Of a stretch of 64,000 bases of DNA, positions 44,291 through 55,000 are shown piece after piece (position 1 is the first letter of the stretch; every line of letters starts with the position of its first letter). The stretch lies in NCBI GenBank assembly GCA_023424395.1, contig JAFADY010000018.1, positions 24,253 to 88,252 of the forward strand, written 5' to 3'. The DNA is from Bacteroidota bacterium. GTDB taxonomy: Bacteria > Bacteroidota > Bacteroidia > Bacteroidales > Dysgonomonadaceae. The position numbers and the translations under genes were made by a program. The notes beneath the pieces are model-generated. The model had not been told where the DNA came from. It saw nothing but the letters and a program-made list of their open reading frames with translations, and made no database searches.

Positions 44291-44470
44291 AAAGTAAAAA
44301 ATCACATATGAACAGGAGTGAAGAACTAATAATGTAGTACAGCGCTCCGCATGGTTTTGACAATTCTTGTCAATCCCTGAATTTCTATGTCCTCACCTTT
44401 GATAAACACTATTAATCAAAAACATATTCAATAATTTAGCTCCGATTTATTAATTCTAAATAATTTGAAT

Positions 44471-45844
44471 ATGGAACAGAACCAAAAAAAAGAAGACATC
44501 CTGATCTTCGAAGAAAAGCAATCCGGTAAATTAAATGTAGTATCCGCCATCGACAAGAGCGGCAAGGTACAAACCGTAGAGCCTAAAAACGCTAACGGCG
44601 CTCAATTCTTGAAAATCACCTCCGGCGACATGCTCAAAAACTTTATGAGCAATTTTCTGACCCAGTACAACGACCCGGCCCGCTTCGGCCTCCACAGGCT
44701 GCTAAACGAGAAAGTAGAAGAATCGGTGGAAGCGCTGAAAACGATGCTCCAAAAACCCGACAACAAAGAAATTCTTTCCCAGTCGGAAGTTAAGTTCAGC
44801 GATTATGCACCGGCAAGGACTTTCACCCCCATCGACGAAAGCCGCATCGACTGGAGACAGTTCGAAACCATCGGCGTAAGCAGAGACCAGCTCGAAAAAT
44901 CCGGCGAACTGCAAAACATGCTCGAATACCGCAAAACATCCACCCTTATTCCCATTTCCGTTCAGGCAGGCGAAAATAAGGTGTACACTGAAGCCCGCCT
45001 CGCTTTCCGCGAATCTCCCGAAGGCGGGGTTAATCTGGCCATTCACGCCATCCGCAGCGAACCCACGCTCGATTATCCTTTCATGGGACACCGTTTCACG
45101 GAAGAAGACAAGCATAACCTCCTTGCCCACGGAAATTTAGGCAGGATAGTTGAACTGTCCCCGTCGGAAAACAACACGTTTGCTGCCTTTGTATCGGTCG
45201 ATCCGCTGACCAAAGAACTGATCGCCCTGCGTACCGACCGTATAAATATCCCCCAAAAGATCATGGGCGTAACCCTCACGGAAGAACAGCAAAACAACCT
45301 CTCTGCCGGCAAAGCCGTGTATGTGGAAAACATGCTGAGCAGAAACGGAAAAGAGTTTTCCGCCACGCTACAGGTCAATGCCGAGAAACGCTGCCTGGAT
45401 TTCACTTTCGACAACACGCCCGCTTTTTCAGAAAGACAAACCCGGGTGCAGGACGGAGAAAAACGCATACCGAAAGAACTGTGCGGATTGCAATTAACCG
45501 ATAAGCAGCACGAAGCTCTCACACAAGGACGAACCTTGTTTTTAAAAAACATGACCGACAAACAAGGGCAACCTTTCAACGCCTACGTAAAATACAGCGA
45601 CGATGAAAACCGCCTGCGTTTTTACAAGTGGAATCCCGACAAATCGAAAGAGAAAACCGTTGCCGTTGCCGAAGAGAGCAAAACACAGGTTGCCGTTAAT
45701 AACGAAGGGAAGACCAACGAAGCCACCAAAGACATCAAAGAGCCGCTCAAAAAAGGACAAACCGGGCCAGATGCCGCCCAAAAGGAAAAGCAGGAAGAAA
45801 AGAAAGAGCAGGAACAAACCAAAAAACGCGGCAGAAAAATGTAA
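44471..45844 (+). CDS. DUF4099/DUF3945 ICE protein
   Basis: 457 residues from the ATG at 44471. The middle (about 150-230) is DUF4099 (RKTSTLIPISVQAGENKVYT, RFTEEDKHNLLAHGNLGRIV); then two DUF3945 repeats (IMGVTLTEEQQNNLSAGKAV; LCGLQLTDKQHEALTQGRTL), each followed by a strand pair. The C-terminal 70 residues are Lys/Glu-rich. The gene is next to topoisomerase III in most Bacteroidales conjugative transposons, and a DUF3945-like repeat also ends that topoisomerase. It may bind DNA or the topoisomerase; the function is not known. Confidence 0.85.
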   Translation: MEQNQKKEDILIFEEKQSGKLNVVSAIDKSGKVQTVEPKNANGAQFLKITSGDMLKNFMSNFLTQYNDPARFGLHRLLNEKVEESVEALKTMLQKPDNKEILSQSEVKFSDYAPARTFTPIDESRIDWRQFETIGVSRDQLEKSGELQNMLEYRKTSTLIPISVQAGENKVYTEARLAFRESPEGGVNLAIHAIRSEPTLDYPFMGHRFTEEDKHNLLAHGNLGRIVELSPSENNTFAAFVSVDPLTKELIALRTDRINIPQKIMGVTLTEEQQNNLSAGKAVYVENMLSRNGKEFSATLQVNAEKRCLDFTFDNTPAFSERQTRVQDGEKRIPKELCGLQLTDKQHEALTQGRTLFLKNMTDKQGQPFNAYVKYSDDENRLRFYKWNPDKSKEKTVAVAEESKTQVAVNNEGKTNEATKDIKEPLKKGQTGPDAAQKEKQEEKKEQEQTKKRGRKM

Positions 45845-45877
45845 CGGCCTCAATTATCCACACTAAAATGTAAAAAA

Positions 45878-47980
45878 ATGAATAACAAAACTATCATTCT
45901 TGCCGAGAAACCATCTGTGGCAAGAGACATCGCCCGCATTGTAGGCGCCCATAAAAAAGTAGAAGGCTATCTTTCCGGTAACGGATACGCCGTAACCTGG
46001 GCCATCGGACACCTTTGTACCCACGCCATGCCCGAAGTGTACGGTTATACACACTACAATGCCGATGATTTGCCGATAATACCCGATCCGTTTCAATTGA
46101 CCGTCCGCCAAATCCGCGGAGACAAAGGGTATAAAGACGACCCTGGTGCCAAAAAACAGTTAGGAGTGATCAAAAAACTGTTTTCCCAATCCGGCAACAT
46201 AGTTGTTGCCACCGATGCCGGTCGTGAAGGCGAACTTATCTTTCGCTTTATTTACGAGTATTTGGGCTGCACCAAACCCTTCAAGCGTTTATGGATAAGT
46301 TCGCTGACCGATAAAGCAATCCGCGAAGGGTTGGATAACCTGAAAAGCGGCAGCGAGTACGATTTGCTGTACCAATCGGGCAAAGCCCGCAGCGAAGCCG
46401 ACTGGCTCGTGGGCATCAATGCCAGCCGCGCCCTGAGCATTGCTGCCGGAAGCGGCAGTTATTCCCTGGGCAGAGTGCAGACACCCACGTTGGCGATGAT
46501 TTGCAGACGTGCCGATGAATACCGGAATTTCCGTTCCAAACCGTATTGGAAAATCGTCGTCGAAACGCAGAAAGACGGTGTAACGCTGAAAGCTGTCCAC
46601 TCCAAACAATATCAGACTTTTGCCGCTGTCGTAGCTGCTTTTCGAACGGTGGAAGTCGGAGGAATGGTATGTGTGGAAAAAATCGAAAGCAAAATCGTAA
46701 AAGAAGAACCACCCCTGCTGTTCGACTTGACATCCTTGCAAAAAGAAGCCAACAAAAAACACGGCTTTTCAGCGGACGAAACCCTGCAAACGGCACAGAA
46801 GCTGTACGAAAACAAATTTATTACCTATCCCAGAACAGGCAGTTGCTATATATCCGATGACGTGTTTGATGAAATCGCCCACCTATTAAGTGTCTTAGAA
46901 GCTCATCCCCGGTTTGGAGAATACGCCCGCTCACTCCGTAGTAAAACGCTCAACAAACGATCCGTGAATGCGGTAAAAGTTACCGACCACCATGCTTTGT
47001 TGCCTATAGAGCAGATTCCGGAGGATATCGGCACAAAAGAAAACATCATTTACAATATGATAGTATCGCGGACACTGGAAGCTTTTTCCGAGGTTAGCCT
47101 AAAAGAACGCACACTGGCGTATTGTGTGATCGGAAACCTGGATGCTCTCATCACGGGAGATAAACTTATTCAACAAGGCTGGAAGTCGGTAGTAAATGAG
47201 AAAACGAGCGACGGTGACGAAGAATCTGTTACGGATAATTTGCCGCATTTGCAGGAAGGCGAGCATTTGCCCATAACGCTTCACAAAATCACCGAGCACC
47301 AAACCCAACCCAAACCGCTCTACACGGAAGCCTCACTGCTTTCAGCAATGGAGACGGCCGGTAAAGAAGTAGAAGACGAAGAAGCCCGTTCCGCGATGAA
47401 AGAGTGCGGACTGGGGACGCCCGCTACCCGTGCCTCTATAATAGAAACACTAATAACCAGAGGTTATATCGTAAGAGAAAAGAAAAGCCTGATACCCACG
47501 GACAAAGGACAGTCCGTTTATGCTGCCGTCAAAGACAAGCAGATAGCCGATGCCGCCATGACGGGCAACTGGGAAGCAACGCTGGCACAGATCGAAAACG
47601 GGAAACTCCATCCCGATACATTCAGGCAGAGCATACGCATTTATACCGGACAAATTACCCACGAACTGTTGAGCGAAAAAGCCACAGCCGCCATAAATCC
47701 GTTATACACCTGCCCGTTGTGTAAAAACACAACCGTACAGGTATATCCCAAAATAGCCAAATGCACGGCCGAAGATTGTGGTTTCAAACTGTTTCGTACG
47801 ATTTGCGGAAAAACGCTTACCGAAAAAGAAATAGCGGAAACTCTCGAAAAAGGCATCAGCCCGCTGCTCAAAGGACTTTCGACAAAAACCGGAAAGACGT
47901 TCAACGCCCATTTGCGGCTGCAACCTGATGGCGCCACCAGCCTCCGGTTTGATTCGGACACTAAGAAAAAGAAGAAATAA
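45878..47980 (+). CDS. topB: DNA topoisomerase III (TopB)
   Basis: 700 residues, type IA topoisomerase. Toprim motifs are IILAEKPSVARDIARIVGAH and VVATDAGREGELIFRFIYEY; the LWISSLTDKAIREGL and SLGRVQTPTLAMI blocks follow; the nucleophilic Tyr is in KFITYPRTGSCYISDD. Near the end are a Cys4 zinc motif (YTCPLCKNTTVQVYPKIAKC) and a DUF3945-like repeat (GKTLTEKEIAETLEKGISPL). It relaxes or decatenates DNA during element processing; in CTnDOT the related exc gene is a topoisomerase. It follows the DUF3945 gene by 33 bp. Confidence 0.95.
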   Translation: MNNKTIILAEKPSVARDIARIVGAHKKVEGYLSGNGYAVTWAIGHLCTHAMPEVYGYTHYNADDLPIIPDPFQLTVRQIRGDKGYKDDPGAKKQLGVIKKLFSQSGNIVVATDAGREGELIFRFIYEYLGCTKPFKRLWISSLTDKAIREGLDNLKSGSEYDLLYQSGKARSEADWLVGINASRALSIAAGSGSYSLGRVQTPTLAMICRRADEYRNFRSKPYWKIVVETQKDGVTLKAVHSKQYQTFAAVVAAFRTVEVGGMVCVEKIESKIVKEEPPLLFDLTSLQKEANKKHGFSADETLQTAQKLYENKFITYPRTGSCYISDDVFDEIAHLLSVLEAHPRFGEYARSLRSKTLNKRSVNAVKVTDHHALLPIEQIPEDIGTKENIIYNMIVSRTLEAFSEVSLKERTLAYCVIGNLDALITGDKLIQQGWKSVVNEKTSDGDEESVTDNLPHLQEGEHLPITLHKITEHQTQPKPLYTEASLLSAMETAGKEVEDEEARSAMKECGLGTPATRASIIETLITRGYIVREKKSLIPTDKGQSVYAAVKDKQIADAAMTGNWEATLAQIENGKLHPDTFRQSIRIYTGQITHELLSEKATAAINPLYTCPLCKNTTVQVYPKIAKCTAEDCGFKLFRTICGKTLTEKEIAETLEKGISPLLKGLSTKTGKTFNAHLRLQPDGATSLRFDSDTKKKKK

Positions 47981-48060
47981 CGGCAAAAGTTATCTTGAAA
48001 TAACCGAAAACCTCTATCTTTACCACCAAATTCCCTTTTATTTTTGTCATAAAGATGAAA

Positions 48061-48078
48061 GTTGGATTTTAGTGGTTG
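48061..48078 (-). promoter_or_regulatory. Orphan copy of the tra pre-start motif
   Basis: Exact copy of CAACCACTAAAATCCAAC, reading on the minus strand. Only a 28-codon frame (ATG at about 48051) follows it, running into the end of topB, so it may be a relic of a deleted gene. Confidence 0.4.
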
Positions 48079-48108
48079 GGCGTTCGGAGGGATCCGGGCG
48101 CCCTTTTT
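48078..48108 (+). terminator. Possible terminator after topB
   Basis: GGGCG pairs with CGCCC across a 16-base loop and is followed by TTTTT, 98 bp after the topB stop. The stem is short. The remaining gap to 48339 holds GC-rich sequence with no recognisable gene. Confidence 0.4.
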
Positions 48109-48339
48109 CGTGTTACGACTCTCCCGACAACTATTTCGTTCACTCCCGGAAAAACGGCACACGCTTGCTCGGTCGCGCTCGTTTGTCAGAGCCGTCCTTC
48201 GGGCGACATCTTCCGGCACTTGGCTCCGCTCACATCACGAGCGCCTTATTTTCGGCCGTAAAGAGCGTACGTACCCTTGGGGGACACACGCCCGTACTTT
48301 CCGGCCATACGACCATATTCATTTGAAAAATCTCACAAA

Positions 48340-48582
48340 ATGAAACGCAATATTCTATTTACGGACAATCGTGCCTGTCATCCTGCGCCGGCTCCATTAT
48401 CCGTTGTAGCCCGCACCGCTGCGTTCCACGTCCGCCGTGCTGAGGCACAACCCATTCCGCCTTGCTCCGTCAACAAGCCCCATTGCCGCCGCAAAGCGCG
48501 TCCATCCCGTCCGTTTTCCGCACATCCTTCGGGAGCGGTTGCACGGCCGGGAGCCACGCTTTTTCTTTGCGACAGTTTTTAA
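48340..48582 (+). CDS. Hypothetical Pro/Arg-rich small protein
   Basis: An 80-codon frame starting MKRNILFTDNRACHPAPAPL. Composition (Pro, Arg, Ala, Cys) is odd and there is no known domain; the start is AT-rich and gene-like while the rest may be non-coding. It lies between topB and DUF1896. Doubtful gene. Confidence 0.25.
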   Translation: MKRNILFTDNRACHPAPAPLSVVARTAAFHVRRAEAQPIPPCSVNKPHCRRKARPSRPFSAHPSGAVARPGATLFLCDSF

Positions 48583-48596
48583 AAGTTTTCACCCTT

Positions 48597-48624
48597 GTAG
48601 AGACGGTGTGCACACCGTTTCTAC
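48597..48624. repeat. 28-bp palindrome upstream of DUF1896
   Basis: GTAGAGACGGTGTG followed at once by CACACCGTTTCTAC, 13 of 14 bases paired, 15 bp before the DUF1896 start. It looks like the GTAGAGACG-type dispersed palindromes of Bacteroidetes; a role as operator is also possible. Confidence 0.55.
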
Positions 48625-48639
48625 CAAAATCTTTCAACA

Positions 48640-49068
48640 ATGAAACCAACATTCTCCTATTACAGACTGCTACTTGCATCCTACCTGCAAGACCATTTTC
48701 CCGAAAGATCGGAAGATGCGGCCTTTATCCATTCCCGTGCAGACCGGGCATCCGAAGCCTATTCCGATGCCGTCCGAAGCGGATTTGAACATTATCAGGC
48801 AGCGGAGATCGCCCATCACACCCTGTTTGAAGGACTCCACTTCTCACCACACGACACCCTCGTGGAAATCCTCTGGAACGAGTTCGTCGATATCGTTCCC
48901 CAATCCTACGCAACCACACTGGCCATACATCTTTTGCCGCTCGCGAAAACCGTATTCGACCGCTACCTGCTATCGGACGATTTTGCTTACCATGCGGAAT
49001 ATGACATGCTCTATACCGAACTCACCGGATTTATCCGCCAATTTGCAGAAGACTATGGCATACAATAA
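48640..49068 (+). CDS. DUF1896 family protein
   Basis: 142 residues, acidic and helical, with the family start FSYYRLLLASYLQDHFPERS and the conserved middle YQAAEIAHHTLFEGLHFSPH and DTLVEILWNEF. DUF1896 proteins are typical of Bacteroidales conjugative elements directly before the large methylase-helicase gene. The gene overlaps that next gene by 14 bp. The function is unknown; the overlap hints at a complex with the helicase. Confidence 0.85.
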   Translation: MKPTFSYYRLLLASYLQDHFPERSEDAAFIHSRADRASEAYSDAVRSGFEHYQAAEIAHHTLFEGLHFSPHDTLVEILWNEFVDIVPQSYATTLAIHLLPLAKTVFDRYLLSDDFAYHAEYDMLYTELTGFIRQFAEDYGIQ

Positions 49069-52000
49069 GAAAACCACCCTGGAAAACAACATCGAAGCCA
49101 TCCGATTGGCTTTCGTGTTGGAAAAAGAGAACCGGAACGCCACGGACAACGAACGGGATACGCTGAGCCGCTACGCCGGATTCGGCGGTCTGAAATGCGT
49201 GCTGAATCCCGCAGCTACCTTAGCCGACCGCAGGTACTGGACGCAGAGCGACCTGCCCCTGTTCCCATTGGTGGCCGACCTGCACACCCTTATCCGTACG
49301 AATGCCCGGAACGAAGCACAGTATAAAATGTACTTCAACAGCATCAAATCTTCTGTCCTTACTGCCTTCTATACCCCCGAACCGGTGGTACAGGCCATTT
49401 CCGAAGCACTCACCGATGCAGGCGTTGCCGCTACACGCCTACTGGAACCCTCTGCCGGAATCGGAGCCTTTGTCAAAGCGTTTGAACGAAACAACACCGA
49501 AATAACCTGTTTCGAGAAAGATTTTCTGACCGGAAAGATACTGAAACAGCTTTATCCGTCCCACGACGTGAAGATTCAGCGTTTCGAAGAAATCAATCCT
49601 CATTTAGTAGGGCAATTCGATGTGATAACCTCCAATATCCCGTTCGGCGATACCCTGGTGTACGACAAGGGCTACCTGAAAAAAGACGCGCCCGAAATCC
49701 AACAACTCGCCACCCGAAAAGTCCACAACTACTTTTTCGTGAAAGGGCTGGACGTGTTGCGCGAAGGCGGCATACTTGCTTATATCACTTCACAGGGAGT
49801 GGCCGACAGCGCGGCCAACGAACCCGTCCGCCGCTACCTGATGGAAAACAGCCGGCTATTCTCCGCCATCCGCCTGCCCAACAACCTGTTTTCCGAAAAC
49901 GCCGGGACGGATGTCGGCAGCGATCTGATCATACTGCAGAAACAAACCGGAAAAGGCATCGTCACCGACAACGAAAAACTGTTTGTCCAAACTCTTTCGG
50001 GCGATATCCCCTCGAACGCCCTCTTTACCGACATGACGCGCCATATTTATACCATGCGTGAACGCGGAACCGACCTGTACGGCAAACCCGCTTGGAAAAC
50101 CAGGCACGATGGCGGCATTGAAGGAATGGCGTCCGATCTAAGGGAAACGCTGCAAGGGCAGTTTCTTCAATCGGAATTAAGCATGGATTACTTTCACGGT
50201 AAAATACCGGAAATAAATACTGCTGTTGTACGGGAAAACACGGAAAAAAACACGGAAAACACCGAACTTTTCGATGTTCCTCCCACCTATAACGAACTGA
50301 AAGCCCGCTATCCCGATGCCGTGGTACTGTTCAGAACCGGCGATTTTTACGAAACCTACCGCACCGATGCCGAAACAGCCTCTCACGTACTGGATATTCC
50401 CCTGATCCGCTCTGCGGGGAACGACGACGATACGAAAACCCGTTTTTCTTACCGTGCACTGGATGCACACCTTCCCAAGCTTATCCGTGCCGGTATCCGC
50501 GTAGCCATTGCCGACCAGCTGGAATTACCCGAACAAAATACGCAACCACAACAGGAGAACCCACAGCCCGTAGAGAAAACGAGTGCACCCGTTCAAGGCG
50601 AACTCTCGTTCGATGAGCCGGAAGCACCCATAAACAATGACGCACAACCTGAAGCAACCCTAAATCCACCCCGTCAACACGCACAAGTTAAACGCACTAT
50701 TGAACATGTACCCGTCATCGGTTCCACTTCCCAACTCCCCCTTTCGGGGGGACTAAGAGGAGCTGAAATCATCCCCGACGGCGTTCCCGCTTTGACCCTT
50801 TACGACCTTTTCGGTTTCGAAGTCAATCCCCAAAAACCGCCCAAAAATACCGAAATGCGTCAGACGGTCTATTTCGATGAAGAGCACCGTCCCAACTACG
50901 AACGCCAACCGTTGGAGCACCATCCCAACCCTCCGTATTCGTTCGTGGACGACTGGCGCGAAGAACTCGCCCGCGACCGCAGCATCAGGAAAAGCCATTC
51001 AACCCAGACCCCCGAAGCGCCCGTACCCAAAACTATCAGGGCTTCCGTCCGTCCTTTTCCGGCTCCGCCAAAGGGACGCAGGAACATCAACCGCACCCCC
51101 GATGCCGCCATGCAGAGCCTGTTTGCCGAGTTGGACGAACCCGTCGTCAAACCCAGGCCCGGGAGACAAGCCCCACCGGAAACTCCCGCGAAAATCCCTT
51201 TTGATGCTACGCCCAAACCCTTTGTTTCCCCATTAACCGAACACCTGCGCGACGGCTCGCTCGTGCGTCAGGACGCCCGTATCGGCTACCTGTCCGGCAT
51301 CGAAGCCGAAAAACCCATGTTCCACCCGCTGGATCTGTCCATCACCGAAATAGCCCGCATCAAGCAATACATCGACATCCGCGAGAGTTATCACCGACTG
51401 TACGATTACGAAGCCGCCAACAAGCAGGAAGAAACCGAAGAACGGCAGAAGCTCAACCGCCTGTACGACGGTTTTGTCGGCCGTTACGGTAACCTTAACA
51501 CCAAGAAGAACATCGACATCATCAAGATGGATGCCGGCGGCACCGAAATCCTCTACCTCGAACGCTCCAAGGATGGGCAGTTCGTCAAGGCCGACATCTT
51601 CGACCATCCCGTATCGTTCAACCCCAACGAACTGTCGGAAGTCTCCACTCCCGGTGAAGCCTTGTCCGCTTCGCTCAACAAGTTCGGCTATGTGCATCTT
51701 TCCTACATGGCTTCCCTGTTGGAAGGCACGGAAGAGAGCGAATTGCTAGAAACCCTGCGCGGACAGATTTACTACAACCCCCTTTCAGGCAATTACGAAA
51801 CCGCTGACAAGTTCATAGCCGGCAATGTCATCGAAAAGATCGAGCACCTCGAATCGTGGCAGACGCTCCATCCCGAAAGCAATACGCCCGAAGTGAAAGA
51901 AAGCCTTGCCGCCCTTAAAGATGCCGTCCCCGTACCCATCCCGTTTGCCGACCTCGATTTCAACCTGGGCGAACGGTGGATACCCGCCAAAGTCTATACC

Positions 52001-55000
52001 CAGTTTGCAAGCGACTTTTTCGGTACCGATGTAAATGTAAATTTTGCATCGTCTGCAGATGAATACAACGTCAAAGCCAACGGCTACAATGCCCTGATTT
52101 ACGACAAATATGCCGTCAGGGGCCATTTCCGCACCTATACCGGCGTACATCTGCTCAAGCACGCCCTTCACAACACCGTTCCCGATATCACCAAACCCGT
52201 GGACAGCGTGAATGCCGAAGGAAGAACCGTTACCGTCAAAGTGCGGGACGGCGAAGCCATCCAGCTGGCCAACAGCAAAATCGAAGAGATACGGAGCGGT
52301 TTTACCGAGTGGCTGTGGAAACAGCCCCAACCATTCAAGGACAAGCTCACCGAGCGCTACAACCGCCTGTTCAACTGTTTCGTGAAGCCCCGCTACGACG
52401 GCAGCCACCAGTCCTTTCCCGGGCTGAAGCTGAAAAACCTCGATATCGAAGAACTCTACCAAAGCCAGAAAGATGCCGTATGGATGATCAAGCAGAACGG
52501 CGGCGCCATCTGCGACCACGAAGTGGGAGCGGGAAAAACCCTGATCATGTGCATTGCCGCCTACGAGATGAAACGTCTCGGACTGGCCAACAAACCGCTG
52601 ATTACCGCCCTGAAAGCCAACGTTCATGAAATTGCCGAAACGTTTCAGAAAGCCTATCCCAATGCCCGCATCCTCTATCCCGGGAAAAACGAGTTTTCTC
52701 CCGACAAGCGCGTGCGCATTTTCAACGACATCAAGAACAACGACTGGGACTGTGTCATTTTAACGCATGAACAATTCGGTATGATTCCCCAGTCTCCCGA
52801 GATACAGCACGCCATCCTTCAAAAAGAACTCGATGCCGTGGAAGAAAACCTGGACGTAATGCGCTCACAGGGGCAGGAAGTGTCTTCCTATATGCTTCGC
52901 GGCGCAGAAAAGCGCAAGGAGAACCTCGATGCTAAATTATCGCTGCTGGCCGATGAGATACAGAGCCGCAAGGACGATGTGGCGGACTTCAAGCGGATTG
53001 GCATCGACCACCTGTTTGTGGACGAGAGCCACAAGTTCAAGAACCTGATGTACAACACCCGTCACAACCGCGTGGCGGGACTGGGCAACGCCGACGGCTC
53101 GCAGCGCGCGCTGAACATGCTCTTTGCCGTACGCACCATTCAGGAGCGCACCGGAAAAGATTTGGGCGCCACTTTCCTGTCGGGAACCACCATCACCAAT
53201 TCGCTTACGGAACTCTACCTGCTGTTCAAGTACCTGCGTCCGCAGGCCATGGAGAAACAGGGCATCAACACCTTCGATGCCTGGGCAGCCATCTACGCCA
53301 AGAAAACCGCCGACTACGAGTTTTCCGTTACGAACGAGATCGTGCAGAAAGAGCGTTTCCGCTATTTTATCAAAGTACCCGAGCTGGCAGCCTTCTATTC
53401 CGAGATATGCGATTACCGCACGGCGGAAGATATCGGCATCGACCGCCCTGAGAAAAACGAGCGGCTCCACAACATCCCGCCCACGCCTCAGCAGGAAGAT
53501 TTCATCACCCGTCTGGTGGAGTTTGCCAAAACGGGGAACGCCACGCTGTTGGGAAGGGAACCGTTATCGGAGCGCGAAGAAAAAGCCAAAATGCTTATCG
53601 CCACCGATTACGCAAGAAAAATGAGTTTGGACATGCGGATGATCAGCCCGAACTACGACGACCACATCGACAACAAAGCTTCGCACTGCGCCAAACTGCT
53701 GAACGATTACTACCAAAAACACGATGCACACCGGGGAACCCAGTTTGTGTTTTCCGATCTGGGAACCTACAAGCCCGGCGGGGAATGGAACGTCTATTCC
53801 GAGATCAAGCGCAAACTGGTGGAAGATTACCGCATTCCGGCACATGAAATCCGATTCATTCAGGAGTGCAAGAACTATAAAGCCAAAAAAACGATGTTCG
53901 AATCGATGAACAAAGGTGTGGTGCGCATCCTATTCGGCTCCACCGATATGCTGGGGACAGGCGTAAACGCCCAGCAACGGGCTGTTGCTGTCCACCACTT
54001 GGATTCGCCGTGGGTTCCTTCCGCCCTGGAACAGCGCAACGGGCGCGCCGTGCGCAAAGGCAACGAGATTGCCAAGCTGTATGGGGACAACAAAGTGGAT
54101 GTGATTATCTATGCCGTGGAAAAATCGCTGGACAGCTACAAGTTCAACCTGTTGCACAACAAACAGCTTTTTATCAATCAACTCAAAAACAACAAGGTGG
54201 GAGTAAGAACCATTGACGAAGGCTCCATGGACGAGAAATCGGGCATGAACTTTTCGGAGTATGTGGCCATTCTTTCGGGCAACACCGATTTACTGGAGAA
54301 AGCCAAACTCGAAAAGAAGATAACCGCGCTGGAAAGCGAGCGCAAAAGCTTCGGCCGCGACCGGCAGGAATCGGAAAGCAAGCTGGCAAAGATCACCCGT
54401 TCCATCGAATACCACACCCAGACCGTAGCAGACATGAAAGAAGACTACCGGTTGTTCAGGGAGAAGGTACAGTACAGCGTTGATGGAGAAATGCTCAACC
54501 CCGTAAAGATCAAAGGAGCGGAAGACGGCGATGTCAAATCCATCGGTGCGAAGCTCAACGAATATGCCGAGCGGCTGCGTACCAAAGACGAGCATCTTCC
54601 CATCGGAGAGTTATACGGTTTTACGATAACGGCCAAATCGGAAGCCTCCATCAAAGACAACTTCGAGTTTATCGACAACCGTTTTTTCGTTTCTGGACAG
54701 TCGGGCATCAAGTACACCTACAACAACGGGCATATCGCCCAGGATCCGAAACTGGCTTCAATGAATTTTCTGAACGCGCTGGAGAAAATCCCCAAGGTAT
54801 TGGAATCCCACGAACGGGAAATCAAACGCCTGTCGGTGGACATTCCGGTATTACAGAGCCTCGTGAAAGGCGAATGGCGCAAGGAAGACGAGTTAAAATC
54901 GCTCAAAGGCGAATTGTCGGAATTGGAACGGAAGATCGCGGTATCGTTAAAACCGGTGGATCAGCACGAGGAAAAACCGGAAGTGAAGCAGGAATCCCAA

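Noticed and set aside
47641..48219. 192-residue minus-strand open frame over the topB end
   Set aside because: Lies mostly antisense to the well-supported topB coding region; no recognisable domain.
53124..53624. 166-residue second open frame inside the methylase-helicase gene
   Set aside because: Ser/Arg/Pro-rich shadow of the main reading frame, as are the other overlapping frames in this GC-rich gene.
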